The translations under genes were made by a program, and so were the position numbers. A stretch of 64,000 nt of DNA from Halobacteriales archaeon QS_1_68_20 (lineage in GTDB: Archaea; Halobacteriota; Halobacteria; Halobacteriales; PXRE01). The DNA is taken from contig PXRE01000033.1 in the NCBI GenBank assembly GCA_003021085.1, forward strand, positions 62,001-126,000. Direction: 5' to 3'. A model generated the notes under the pieces. The model was not told the origin of the DNA. It worked only from the letters and a program-made list of their open reading frames with translations, and searched no databases. Shown piece after piece: positions 33,222 through 41,740 of the stretch; within the stretch, counting starts at the first letter, position 1, and every line of letters starts with the position of its first letter.

Positions 33222-33530
33222 GCCGAAATCGTCCGGGACGACGACGTTCGGTCCGGCGAGCCTCGCATCGCCGGATCGCGTATCACGGTCCGCGACGTGA
33301 AGCGGCGGGTCATCGACGAAGACGAGGACCCCCACGTCGTCGCCGGCGAGTACGACGTTTCGCTCGCGGACCCGTTCTCGGCGCTCGCCCACTACTACGA
33401 GAATCGAGACGACTTCGAGTCACGGGAGCGAGAATTCGATGCCGACCGTCGTGAGGGCGAACGCCGGACTCGTGCCTTCCTCGAAAGCGTCGAACAGGGT
33501 GACGACGAAGCGGTCCAGCAGGCCGATTGA
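33222..33530 (+). pseudogene. DUF433-family antitoxin-like gene; start codon appears out of frame
   Basis: AEIVRDDDVRSGEPRIAGSRITVRDVKRRVIDEDEDPHVVAGEYDVSLADPFSALAHYYEN; ATG 33220 is one frame off; in-frame GTG only at 33297. Confidence 0.65.
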
Positions 33531-33536
33531 CTACCG

Positions 33537-33860
33537 ATGCGGATTCTGGCGGACGCGAACGTTCCCGCGGAGTACGTCGCTCCACTGCGCGGGGACGGCC
33601 ACGAGGTTACGTTCACCCGTGGCGTGGATGCGCTCGGCCCCGATGCCAGTGACGAGCGCATCGTCGACTGCGCCGAGTCCGAAGGGTGGGCACTGCTCTC
33701 GACCGACGTGAAAGACTTCGGGAATCGGGAAGCGGCGGTCCCGGTATTCGTCGCTCCGCAGCACATGTGCGGCGGGGAGGTCCGCACTGCAGTCGGACGC
33801 ATCGAGGCGTTACCGTTCGACCCAGCCAGAACTGAGCCGTTGTGGTCATCTTCGGTCTAG
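33537..33860 (+). CDS. DUF5615-like PIN-superfamily toxin
   Basis: MRILADANVPAEYVAPLRGDGHEVTF...ERIVDCAESEGWALLSTDVKDFG. Confidence 0.8.
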   Translation: MRILADANVPAEYVAPLRGDGHEVTFTRGVDALGPDASDERIVDCAESEGWALLSTDVKDFGNREAAVPVFVAPQHMCGGEVRTAVGRIEALPFDPARTEPLWSSSV

Positions 33861-33881
33861 GGAATTCCGAATCGACCGACG

Positions 33882-34055
33882 TTCGAATCGGCCGCCGACA
33901 AGTTCGCCGCCTGCGACGATCAACAGATCCCCTTCGTCGACCACGTCAGCGGCGTTCTCGCCGACGAACATGACGTCGATCACATCTTCGCGTTCGACGA
34001 GGACTTCCGGACGACGGGGTTCGACCTCATGCCCCAGGACGTCCATCTACGCTGA
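33882..34055 (+). pseudogene. C-terminal remnant of a VapC-like PIN-domain toxin
   Basis: FESAADKFAACDDQQIPFVDHVSGVLADEHDVDHIFAFDEDFRTTGFDLMPQDVHLR* without an in-frame N-terminus. Confidence 0.7.
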
Positions 34056-34156
34056 CCGTTCGGCCCGGAGGACGTACGAGGGTAACCCATCGGTAATCCC
34101 TCCGTACCAGGGGCCAGTATTTTTATTAGGACCTACCTACTGCTTCGACTCAGCGA

Positions 34157-34357
34157 ATGAGCAAGCAGCAGACGCCGATGCAGCGGTACCTCCGCCACGT
34201 TGGACTGACGCCGCTGGTCCGCCCGACACGGTCGCAACTGGAGGTCGAGTACCTCCCACCGTACGGGGATCCCGAAGTGAGCATCCCGGGCGAGGTGGCG
34301 ACGTACGCCGTCGCGGGACTGGCGGCCGTCGAACTGCTGGACAGAGTCAAGGACTGA
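34157..34357 (+). CDS. Hypothetical small protein
   Basis: MSKQQTPMQRYLRHVGLTPLVRPTRSQLEVEYLPPYGDPEVSIPGEVATYAVAG. Confidence 0.65.
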   Translation: MSKQQTPMQRYLRHVGLTPLVRPTRSQLEVEYLPPYGDPEVSIPGEVATYAVAGLAAVELLDRVKD

Positions 34358-34376
34358 ACCGACGCCGGGCGCCCGG

Positions 34377-34577
34377 TTATCCACCCTGGATGAGCCGCAG
34401 CACTTCTACCTGGTCGACCTCGACCGGCCGGTCCTCCGGGACCGGTTGGCCCTCGACCACGACCGCCGCCTCGTTCGGCCCCAGGTCCACCGCCGCCAGC
34501 AGGTCGGCGTAGGTCGCGTCCGCCGCCACCTCAACCTCGTGGGTGTCCCCGCCAGCGACGTCCACGGTTACCTCCAT
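34377..34577 (-). CDS. samp2: Ubiquitin-like small archaeal modifier protein SAMP2
   Basis: 66 aa beta-grasp protein ending VEVDQVEVLRLIQGG (diglycine). Confidence 0.88.
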   Translation of the reverse strand: MEVTVDVAGGDTHEVEVAADATYADLLAAVDLGPNEAAVVVEGQPVPEDRPVEVDQVEVLRLIQGG

Positions 34578-34640
34578 GGGCGTCGGGTGGGCGCGGCGGG
34601 TCTTGAGGGTGTCGTCGGACGGGTCAGCGGGTGTCTCTCG

Positions 34641-35016
34641 GGAACGCCCAGAAAGCCCCCCGCGCTCGACTTGGACGGTTGCATGGTCAGCATCGCCCAG
34701 AAAGCCCCCCGCGCTCGACTCGGGGGGCTCGCTGCGCTCCTCACTTCGTTGCGGTGCTTACCCCGCGAGAGCTTCGCTCTCGCTGGCTCCTTCCGGTGCT
34801 CATCCACCGGGAGAACGAGTTCTCCCGAGCCTCCGGCTCGCACGGCTCGCCGGAGACACCGGGAGCACAAGCGCTCCCGAGCCCCCGCTCGTTTCACTCG
34901 CGCGTCGCTCTCGTTGGCCTTCGCTCGGTACCTCGCGAAGAACTCGCCGCGTCCCGCTCGCGGGAACGGCACGGCGGCCGCGCCAGCGCGCGCCACCGCC
35001 AGCGGTGGTCGGTCGG
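34641..35016. repeat. Mosaic intergenic element copy C
   Basis: CGCCCAGAAAGCCCCCCGCGCTCGAC twice (34645, 34694) then serial hairpins; 34799-34860 is 61/62 identical to reverse complement of 4694-4755. Confidence 0.85.
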
Positions 35017-35019
35017 GAA

Positions 35020-36090
35020 CTACGCCGGTCCGGTGCTCGCGCGCTGTGATCCGATCCCGACCCGGCGGCGGGCCCGCAACCCGAGGGTCGTCACCATCGC
35101 GCCGAGACCCAGCAAGAAGACGGCGACCTCGACCAGTCCCCCGAGGACCGGAATCCGCGCGGCGACGAACACGACGACGAAGCCGACCAGCAGGTCGACC
35201 CAGCGGTTGCTCCCGTCGAAGGTCGCGGTGAGCCACGCGCCGACGGCGTACCGCCCGTAGATGCTACCCACCCAGAACGACAGCAGGTACAGCACGAACC
35301 CGAGCAGGGCGAGCGGGATGCCGACCACAGTCACGGCGAGAATCGAGAGGAACACCGGGACGGCGAACAGCCACAGCAGACCGACGCCGCCGGCCCTGAG
35401 CGGCTGGGCTTCCGCCCAATCCGCGACCGTCCGGGAGAACCGGGGGAACACCACCAGCAGGACGGCCCCCAGCGCGAGGTTCACGAGGAACCAGTAGACC
35501 GCGAACAGCAACCCCGGGAAGGCCTCGTCGGTGAACGGCACGACGGTCAGGCCGTCGACCTGCCGGACCTCGCCGGCCACCTGCGCGCCGGCCGCCTGCT
35601 GGAGTTGCGCGTCGTACCGCAGGTCGCCGCCGATCCTCGCCGCGGACCCGAGGCGGAGCGTATCCGCGTCCACCTCGACGCTCCCGTCGACGGCACCGTC
35701 GACGACGACCACGCCCGCGCTGGCCCGGAGACCACCGCCGATCTGGGCGCCCTCGCGGACGACCACGTTGCCCGCCGCCACCGACACGTCGCCACCGACT
35801 CGCCCGTCGATGGTGAGGTCCCCGACGGCGCCGTCGAGGTCGCCGGTGACGGTCCCTGTGACCAGAACGTTACCGGCCGCCACCCGCAGGTCGCCATCGA
35901 CCGTCCCGCGCACGAGGACAGTGCCGCCCGCCGCCGTGAGTCCGTCCACCGTCTCACCCTGCCCGACGACGATAGTCCCGCCCGCGCGGGTGTCCGCCGC
36001 CGCGAGGGCGGGCACGGTCGCTAGCACCATACCGGCCGCCAGAACCACCGCCAGGACGCCCCGGAGAACCCGAGACCGAGACTGCCACAT
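35020..36090 (-). CDS. Bactofilin-like polymer-forming membrane protein
   Basis: Signal peptide, repetitive GTVDGDLRVAAGNVLVTGTVTGDLDGAVGDLTIDGRVGGDVSVAAGNVVV then multiple TM. Confidence 0.85.
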   Translation of the reverse strand: MWQSRSRVLRGVLAVVLAAGMVLATVPALAAADTRAGGTIVVGQGETVDGLTAAGGTVLVRGTVDGDLRVAAGNVLVTGTVTGDLDGAVGDLTIDGRVGGDVSVAAGNVVVREGAQIGGGLRASAGVVVVDGAVDGSVEVDADTLRLGSAARIGGDLRYDAQLQQAAGAQVAGEVRQVDGLTVVPFTDEAFPGLLFAVYWFLVNLALGAVLLVVFPRFSRTVADWAEAQPLRAGGVGLLWLFAVPVFLSILAVTVVGIPLALLGFVLYLLSFWVGSIYGRYAVGAWLTATFDGSNRWVDLLVGFVVVFVAARIPVLGGLVEVAVFLLGLGAMVTTLGLRARRRVGIGSQRASTGPA

Positions 36091-36268
36091 GGTCGTACCT
36101 GGCCGGCCGACCCGTTAGATGCGACGACCGTTTCGGCGGCCCAGCGACCGCCTACCGCGCGTTCGCGGCGGCTCAGCAGGCGCTTACCCCCCTCGCCGAC
36201 ACCGCCCTCGCTGGCGAGCAACGCCGCGTCTCGCGGGGTTTATGCCCGGGCCGCTCGTGGGTGCTGAC

Positions 36269-37282
36269 ATGAGCGAAACCGAGGGTGACGCGACGGTCGA
36301 CCCGGAGGCGGCGGTCGATCCCGACGGGGCCGCGGGCCGGGGCGAAATCTGGATCGAGAAGTACCGCCCGGAGACGCTCGACGGCATCGTCGGCCACGAG
36401 CACATCGTCGAGCGACTCAAACGGTACGTCGAACTCGACGACCTGAGCCACCTCATGTTCGCCGGCCCGGCCGGCACCGGCAAGACCGCTTCCGCGGTCG
36501 CAATCGCCAAGGAACTGTACGGCGACGACTGGCAGGAGAACTTCCTCGAACTGAACGCCTCCGACCAGCGGGGCATCGACGTCGTCCGCGACCGGATCAA
36601 GAACTTCGCGCGCTCGTCGTTCGGCGGCCACGACTACCGGATCATCTTCCTCGACGAGGCGGACGCGCTGACCAGCGACGCCCAGTCCGCGCTCCGCCGG
36701 ACGATGGAGCAGTTCTCGAACAACACGCGGTTCATCCTCTCGTGTAACTACTCCAGCCAGATCATCGACCCGATCCAGTCTCGCTGTGCAGTCTTCCGGT
36801 TCTCGCCGCTGTCGGACGACGCGGTCGCCGACCGCATCCGCGAGATCGCCGACAACGAGGACATCGAGGTGACCGACGACGGCGTCGACGCGCTGGTGTA
36901 CGCCGCCGGCGGCGACATGCGAAAGGCCATCAACGCCCTCCAGGCCGCCGCGGTCGTCGGTGAGACGGTCGACGAGGAGACCGTCTTCACCATCACCGCG
37001 ACCGCCCACCCCGAGGAGGTCCGCGAGATGGTCGAGCGCGCCCTGGACGGCGACTTCGCGGCCGCCCGCGCCAAACTCGACGAACTGCTCACCGAGGAAG
37101 GTCTCGCCGGCGGCGACCTGATCGACCAGCTCCACCGCTCCGTCTGGGACTTCGACATCGAGGAGCAGGCGGCCGTGAAACTGCTGGACCGCGTCGGCGA
37201 AGCCGACTACCGCATCACCGCGGGCGCCAACGAGCGGATCCAGCTGGAGGCGCTTCTGGCCTCGCTGGCGCTGGACGAGTAA
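36269..37282 (+). CDS. rfcS: Replication factor C small subunit
   Basis: [73 protein letters not shown]. Confidence 0.97.
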   Translation: MSETEGDATVDPEAAVDPDGAAGRGEIWIEKYRPETLDGIVGHEHIVERLKRYVELDDLSHLMFAGPAGTGKTASAVAIAKELYGDDWQENFLELNASDQRGIDVVRDRIKNFARSSFGGHDYRIIFLDEADALTSDAQSALRRTMEQFSNNTRFILSCNYSSQIIDPIQSRCAVFRFSPLSDDAVADRIREIADNEDIEVTDDGVDALVYAAGGDMRKAINALQAAAVVGETVDEETVFTITATAHPEEVREMVERALDGDFAAARAKLDELLTEEGLAGGDLIDQLHRSVWDFDIEEQAAVKLLDRVGEADYRITAGANERIQLEALLASLALDE

Positions 37283-37353
37283 GCAGACAGCGAGGGTCGT
37301 CCTGTTTTCGGAGATGTAAGTTCCAGGCTTTCCACGAAGATCGATCAGCCTCT

Positions 37354-37476
37354 CGGCGCGCGCGAGCAACGCGTGCGAGGGGCGGGGGAGGCACGGCGGC
37401 CCAGCGGGCCGGCCGCCGCGCCGCGCCCCGCGGTTGGGGAGGCGTGAGGTTGACCCCAAGGCCCAGTGGTCGCTGG
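37354..37476. repeat. Mosaic intergenic element copy D (half element)
   Basis: CGGCGCGCGCGAGCAACGCGTGCGAGG plus CGGTTGGGGAGGCGTGAGGTTGACCCCAAGGCCCAGTGGTCGCTGG. Confidence 0.75.
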
Positions 37477-37479
37477 ACG

Positions 37480-37650
37480 TCACGGGAGACTACAGTCCGA
37501 AGTGCAACGGGAGGAAATACTGTCGTAGCGAGCGCGAACGGCCAGTTCGAATCCGAAGCCTCGGAGGACGCCGACGACGTCGCGGGCCGTGATCGATCCG
37601 TCCTCCTCGTAGATGAACTCGACGCCGCCTTCGGAAGACCCGTTTGCCAT
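37480..37650 (-). pseudogene. Truncated HicA/HicB-like small ORF
   Basis: MANGSSEGGVEFIYEEDGSITARDVVGVLRGFGFELAVRARYDSISSRCTSDCSLP*; below ORF-track size limit. Confidence 0.4.
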
Positions 37651-37923
37651 CTCCGAACACTTCGGTCGAATTGCCGGAAAACCCTTCTCGTAGACCGACT
37701 GCTGCGGGACATCGTCTCGGCGGACTACGATTCTCCATCCAGCAGATTACGGACACCTGCTCGTCGACCTGATGGCCACACGGGCCAAGGCGAACCGTCA
37801 CTAAACCGACCCGGCTGAAGCTTTCGATGGGACCGTCGCAGGCCGGACAGAGAGCCTCGATCATCGGCGTGGTCCTCCGTCTATCTGTCGTCCACCGAGA
37901 AGTATCGTCGATATCGGGACCGT

Positions 37924-37986
37924 GTGATAGCTATGACTATCACGCCCACAGTACATGAATCTGATTTCTATAACTATCATATGATA
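37924..37986. promoter_or_regulatory. Pair of dyad motifs upstream of HTH gene
   Basis: GTGATAG-CTATGA-CTATCAC (37924-37943) and TATCATATGATA (37975-37986). Confidence 0.5.
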
Positions 37987-38049
37987 ACTTTAATTATCTG
38001 CCCTCCGATAAACCAATAGGGTGCCCACTCGAATTCCAGGTAGCCGAGA

Positions 38050-38346
38050 ATGTCGCCACCTCGATGGGAAAACCGCGCTACAGAACCCGTTTTACAGTTC
38101 CTCGATGAGACGGGAATGGCCTTCTCCAACAGCGGCCTCGTGTACAACCTCCAGCGGTGGGACCGCTGGAACGACTTCGGGGAGCCACCGTCGGAGGCGA
38201 CGATCAACCGCGCCCTCCGCGGACTCCGGGAACACGGCCTCGTCGACCGACCCGACGGCAACCTCTACGCGATCAACGATCGAGGCCGACGGTACCTGGC
38301 CGGCGAACTCGACGCCAGCGACCTCGACCGAACCGACGAATCCTGA
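38050..38346 (+). CDS. Winged-helix transcriptional regulator (phiH1-repressor-like)
   Basis: PVLQFLDETGMAFSNSGLVYNLQR...SEATINRALRGLREHGLVDRPDGNLYAINDRGRRYLAGEL. Confidence 0.75.
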   Translation: MSPPRWENRATEPVLQFLDETGMAFSNSGLVYNLQRWDRWNDFGEPPSEATINRALRGLREHGLVDRPDGNLYAINDRGRRYLAGELDASDLDRTDES

Positions 38347-38355
38347 TCCCCGGCA

Positions 38356-39627
38356 CTACCGCTCGGGATGCACGGGCGCGTCGAATCCACCGCGGACGAG
38401 CGGTTTCGCCACGTGCCGCCGTGCCCCGGGCGGTACCTCGTACCATCCCGGTTCGAGGTCGCGCGCGACCGGTTGCTCGGCCTTCCCGGCCGTCGCCGTT
38501 CCGCAGTCCCGACAGCGGTAGCCCTGGCCACGGCCCGCGCTCTCCATCGACCGGCCGCACCCCGGACAAGTCGGCACCACCCGCTCGGTGCCGACCAGCG
38601 ACCGGACGGCGAACTTCTCCAGTTTGAGCGTGCCGTCGGCCACCTCGCCGCAGGCGGTAATCCGGTCGCCAACCCGCAACCGGCGGACGTGGTCCCGGAA
38701 CCGCTTGGTCGGTTCGAACGCCACGCAGGGCAACGTCGCGTCGCCGTCCCGGAGCGTGAAGCGGACGTGCCCGCCGCCCCCCTTCCGGAACGCCGGGGCT
38801 TCGGCGACGACGCCGTCGATCCGGTAGGCCTGGCCGTCCCGAACCTCGGCCAGGTGCGCGTTCCGGAGGTGGGCGTCGGTCCCCTGGTTGGTTACGAACA
38901 GCGCTCGCCCGTCGGCGGGTTCGCTCTCGACGGCGTCGCTGACTCCCCGGACCGCCCCGGGGTCGTCGCCGCGAATGCCGTACAGCACCGGGCCGGGCGT
39001 GTTCGGCACGCAGACGGCATCGCCCGTCTCGCTGTCGACGGTGTCCCAGGCCTCGGGGTAGGCAGTCTCGGCCGCCGCGAACACGGAGTCTCGGTCGACC
39101 TCGCGGGGCGTCCCCCAGCGGTCGCGCTCCCGGTAGGAGATGAGTTCGTAGGTCCACTCCTCGAACGCCGCCCAGGCGCCGACCGCCGCGAGCGCGCCGA
39201 CCGTGCCGCGGGCGTTGCCCCACCCGGCGTGGCCGTAGCCCATCGCGTCGACCAGTTCCAGGGCGTCCTCCCGGTCGTGGTGGTCCCGGACGGCTTCGCA
39301 CGCCCACTCGACCACCTCGCGGGGTGTCGCGGCGGGCGGGTGGTCGGCCACCACGACGCCGGGATTCGTGTTCGCGGTGTCGACCTCGGCGAACTCGGTG
39401 ACGGCCTCGCTGGCGACCGACAGCGCCAGGTCGGGGTCGGCGTCCGTGTGGACCGCCAGCGCGGCGTTCCCGCGGGTCTTGTGTTCGACGGCCGGGTTGA
39501 GGCGGACCAGTAACTGTCGGTCCACCGCGGCACCCCGCTCGCGCAGGCGCTCGGCGACGCGCGCGGCGACGTAGGTCGAGCACATCCCCTCGCGGGAGTC
39601 GGTGTCGTCGAGGCCGACGACGGTCAT
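38356..39627 (-). CDS. tiaS: tRNA(Ile2) 2-agmatinylcytidine synthetase TiaS
   Basis: MTVVGLDDTDSREGMCSTYVAARV...GYGHAGWGNARGTVGALAAVGA; C-terminal CPGCG/CRDCG. Confidence 0.94.
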   Translation of the reverse strand: MTVVGLDDTDSREGMCSTYVAARVAERLRERGAAVDRQLLVRLNPAVEHKTRGNAALAVHTDADPDLALSVASEAVTEFAEVDTANTNPGVVVADHPPAATPREVVEWACEAVRDHHDREDALELVDAMGYGHAGWGNARGTVGALAAVGAWAAFEEWTYELISYRERDRWGTPREVDRDSVFAAAETAYPEAWDTVDSETGDAVCVPNTPGPVLYGIRGDDPGAVRGVSDAVESEPADGRALFVTNQGTDAHLRNAHLAEVRDGQAYRIDGVVAEAPAFRKGGGGHVRFTLRDGDATLPCVAFEPTKRFRDHVRRLRVGDRITACGEVADGTLKLEKFAVRSLVGTERVVPTCPGCGRSMESAGRGQGYRCRDCGTATAGKAEQPVARDLEPGWYEVPPGARRHVAKPLVRGGFDAPVHPER

Positions 39628-39775
39628 CGACGCCGGATAATCGGCCGGTGGGTGAATGACTTTCGGGACTGTCGGCGAACCGAGATCGGGCGCAAACTCC
39701 GAAACCGCGCGACAGCGCGTGTGTACCACCACAACACATATATACGATAATTGCCTAGATTCGTTAGAACGGGTC

Positions 39776-40735
39776 ATGACAAGGAGTGCACTGGTCGGCA
39801 ACGTGACGGCCATGTTCCGGGACGCGGGATTCGCCGTGAGCGACCGGTGTGCGATCCGGCCGAAGAGCTTCGACGTCGTGGCCCGCCGCGACGAGGACGT
39901 CCTGCTACTGAAGATCCTCGGCAACGTCGACGCCTTCGACTCGACCACCGGCGAGGAGATGCGGCGACTGGGCCACTACCTGAACGCCACGCCGCTGGTG
40001 ATCGGGCTGACGACCCGCGACGAGGAACTGGAGCGAGGCGTCGTCTACTTCCGGCACGGCGTCCCCGTCCTCTCGCCGGACACCGCGCTGGACCTGTTCG
40101 TCGAGAACGTGCCGCCGCTGATCTACGCCGCCCCGGGCGGCCTGTACGTCAACATCGACGGCGACGTGCTGGCCGACGAGCGCGAGGAGCGCGGCTGGAG
40201 CCTCGGGCGCCTGGCCGACGAACTCGGCGTCTCCCGCCGCACCGTCAGCAAGTACGAGGACGGCATGAACGCCAGCATCGAGGTGGCCGCAGAACTGGAA
40301 GAGCTGTTCAGCGACGAGCTGACCAGCCCCGTGGACGCGCTGGACGGCGCCGAGGACGTCCGGGATGCAGAGCCCACGCCCGAGGACCCCGAGGCCGACC
40401 CCGGCGACGAGCGGGTCATCGCCATCATGCGCCGGGCCGGCTTCGACGTCCACCCGACGCTGCGCGCGCCGTTCAAGGCCGTCAGCGAGGACGAGCAGGG
40501 TGCGGACAACCTCCTGACCGGTCACTCGGAGTTCACCGAGACCGCCCAGAAGCGGGCCCGCATCATGGGCTCCATCGGCCGGGTCACTCGCACGCGCTCG
40601 GTGTACTTCGTCGACCGCGCGAACCGCCAGGAGGTCGAGGGCACCGCCATCGTCGAGCGCGAGGACGTCGAAGACATCGACGAACCCGAGCAGTTCCGCG
40701 AACTCATCCGCGAGCGCACCGAGACCGAGGCCTGA
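39776..40735 (+). CDS. Archaeal HTH-type transcriptional regulator (XRE-like HTH, RecB-like N-terminus)
   Basis: [47 protein letters not shown]. Confidence 0.85.
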   Translation: MTRSALVGNVTAMFRDAGFAVSDRCAIRPKSFDVVARRDEDVLLLKILGNVDAFDSTTGEEMRRLGHYLNATPLVIGLTTRDEELERGVVYFRHGVPVLSPDTALDLFVENVPPLIYAAPGGLYVNIDGDVLADEREERGWSLGRLADELGVSRRTVSKYEDGMNASIEVAAELEELFSDELTSPVDALDGAEDVRDAEPTPEDPEADPGDERVIAIMRRAGFDVHPTLRAPFKAVSEDEQGADNLLTGHSEFTETAQKRARIMGSIGRVTRTRSVYFVDRANRQEVEGTAIVEREDVEDIDEPEQFRELIRERTETEA

Positions 40736-40845
40736 GGGCCGCCGGTCGCTCCGTCCCGCCGAGAGGTGACAGTTTCCCCTCCAGGTGCGATTGCTCCCCA
40801 GGCCAGGCGGTAGTTTCATGATTACCCCGCGACATTCCCGGAGCG

Positions 40846-41673
40846 ATGGGCCACGGCGACGCCTTCGAGACGAACCTGAGTCCGCACGGGACGTTCTCGC
40901 TGGTGGCGGGCCTGTACGTGGCGGCCGTCCTCGCGCCGGCGGCGACCGCCGTACTGGTCGGCGGCGGCCCCATCTGGCGGACGTACGCGACCCTGCTCGG
41001 GACGGCCGCGGCGACGGCGGTCGTCGCGGGCCTGGCCGTCAGTCGCGCCGAGACGCGGGTAGCGGTCGGTCTGGGCCGAACGTCACTGGTCCGGGTCCTT
41101 CCGCTGGCCGGGTTCGCCTACGCGGGGTGGGTCGTCGTCGGGGCCGACGACAGCATCGGCCTGGCGATGCTCGGCCTGCTGGGCGGTCTCTTCGCCGGCC
41201 TGATCGTCGTGCCGATGGCGAGAAATCGGGCGATCCGCGACCGGATAGCGGACGTCCCGGTCAGGGCGCGATGGTCGGCGCAAGCAGGGCCACGTCGACG
41301 CCGACTGGCGAAGGTACTCGCCGTCGTCCTGGTAGGTGGCGGCCTCCTCGCGTTCGTCACCGGCATCGTCGTCGACGTCCGACCGGTCCTCTGGGCGGGC
41401 CAGCTGGCGATTCCCGTCGGAGCGGGGGTGCTGGGCACGACCGCCGAACGGGAGTACGCGGTCATCGACGAGGGACTGGTCGTCCGCGCCCCCGCGACCC
41501 TCAGGTTGGTCCCGTGGGACCGCTTCGAGAGCGTCACCGTCACGGACGAGGCGGTCTCCATCCGGCGGAGCGCGCCCTGGCGCCTCGCCGTCAGTTGCGA
41601 CCGCGAGGCCATCGACGACGTTCCGGCAGTCAGGGGTGCGCTCTCGCGGTACCTACACGACGAACAACGGTAA
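40846..41673 (+). CDS. Membrane protein with PH-like C-terminal region
   Basis: Multi-TM then EREYAVIDEGLVVRAPATLRLVPWDRFESVTVTDEAVSIRR. Confidence 0.65.
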   Translation: MGHGDAFETNLSPHGTFSLVAGLYVAAVLAPAATAVLVGGGPIWRTYATLLGTAAATAVVAGLAVSRAETRVAVGLGRTSLVRVLPLAGFAYAGWVVVGADDSIGLAMLGLLGGLFAGLIVVPMARNRAIRDRIADVPVRARWSAQAGPRRRRLAKVLAVVLVGGGLLAFVTGIVVDVRPVLWAGQLAIPVGAGVLGTTAEREYAVIDEGLVVRAPATLRLVPWDRFESVTVTDEAVSIRRSAPWRLAVSCDREAIDDVPAVRGALSRYLHDEQR

Positions 41674-41740
41674 CTCGTCGTGGTGCAGATGCACTACGTA
41701 CGTAGTGTCGGATTTTATGCAGGATCGGGTCCGGTAACTG

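Noticed and set aside
33195-33392. Minus-strand ORF opposite the DUF433 gene
   Set aside because: The plus-strand frame has the recognisable DUF433 motif (SGEPRIAGSRITVRDV); the antisense ORF is spurious.
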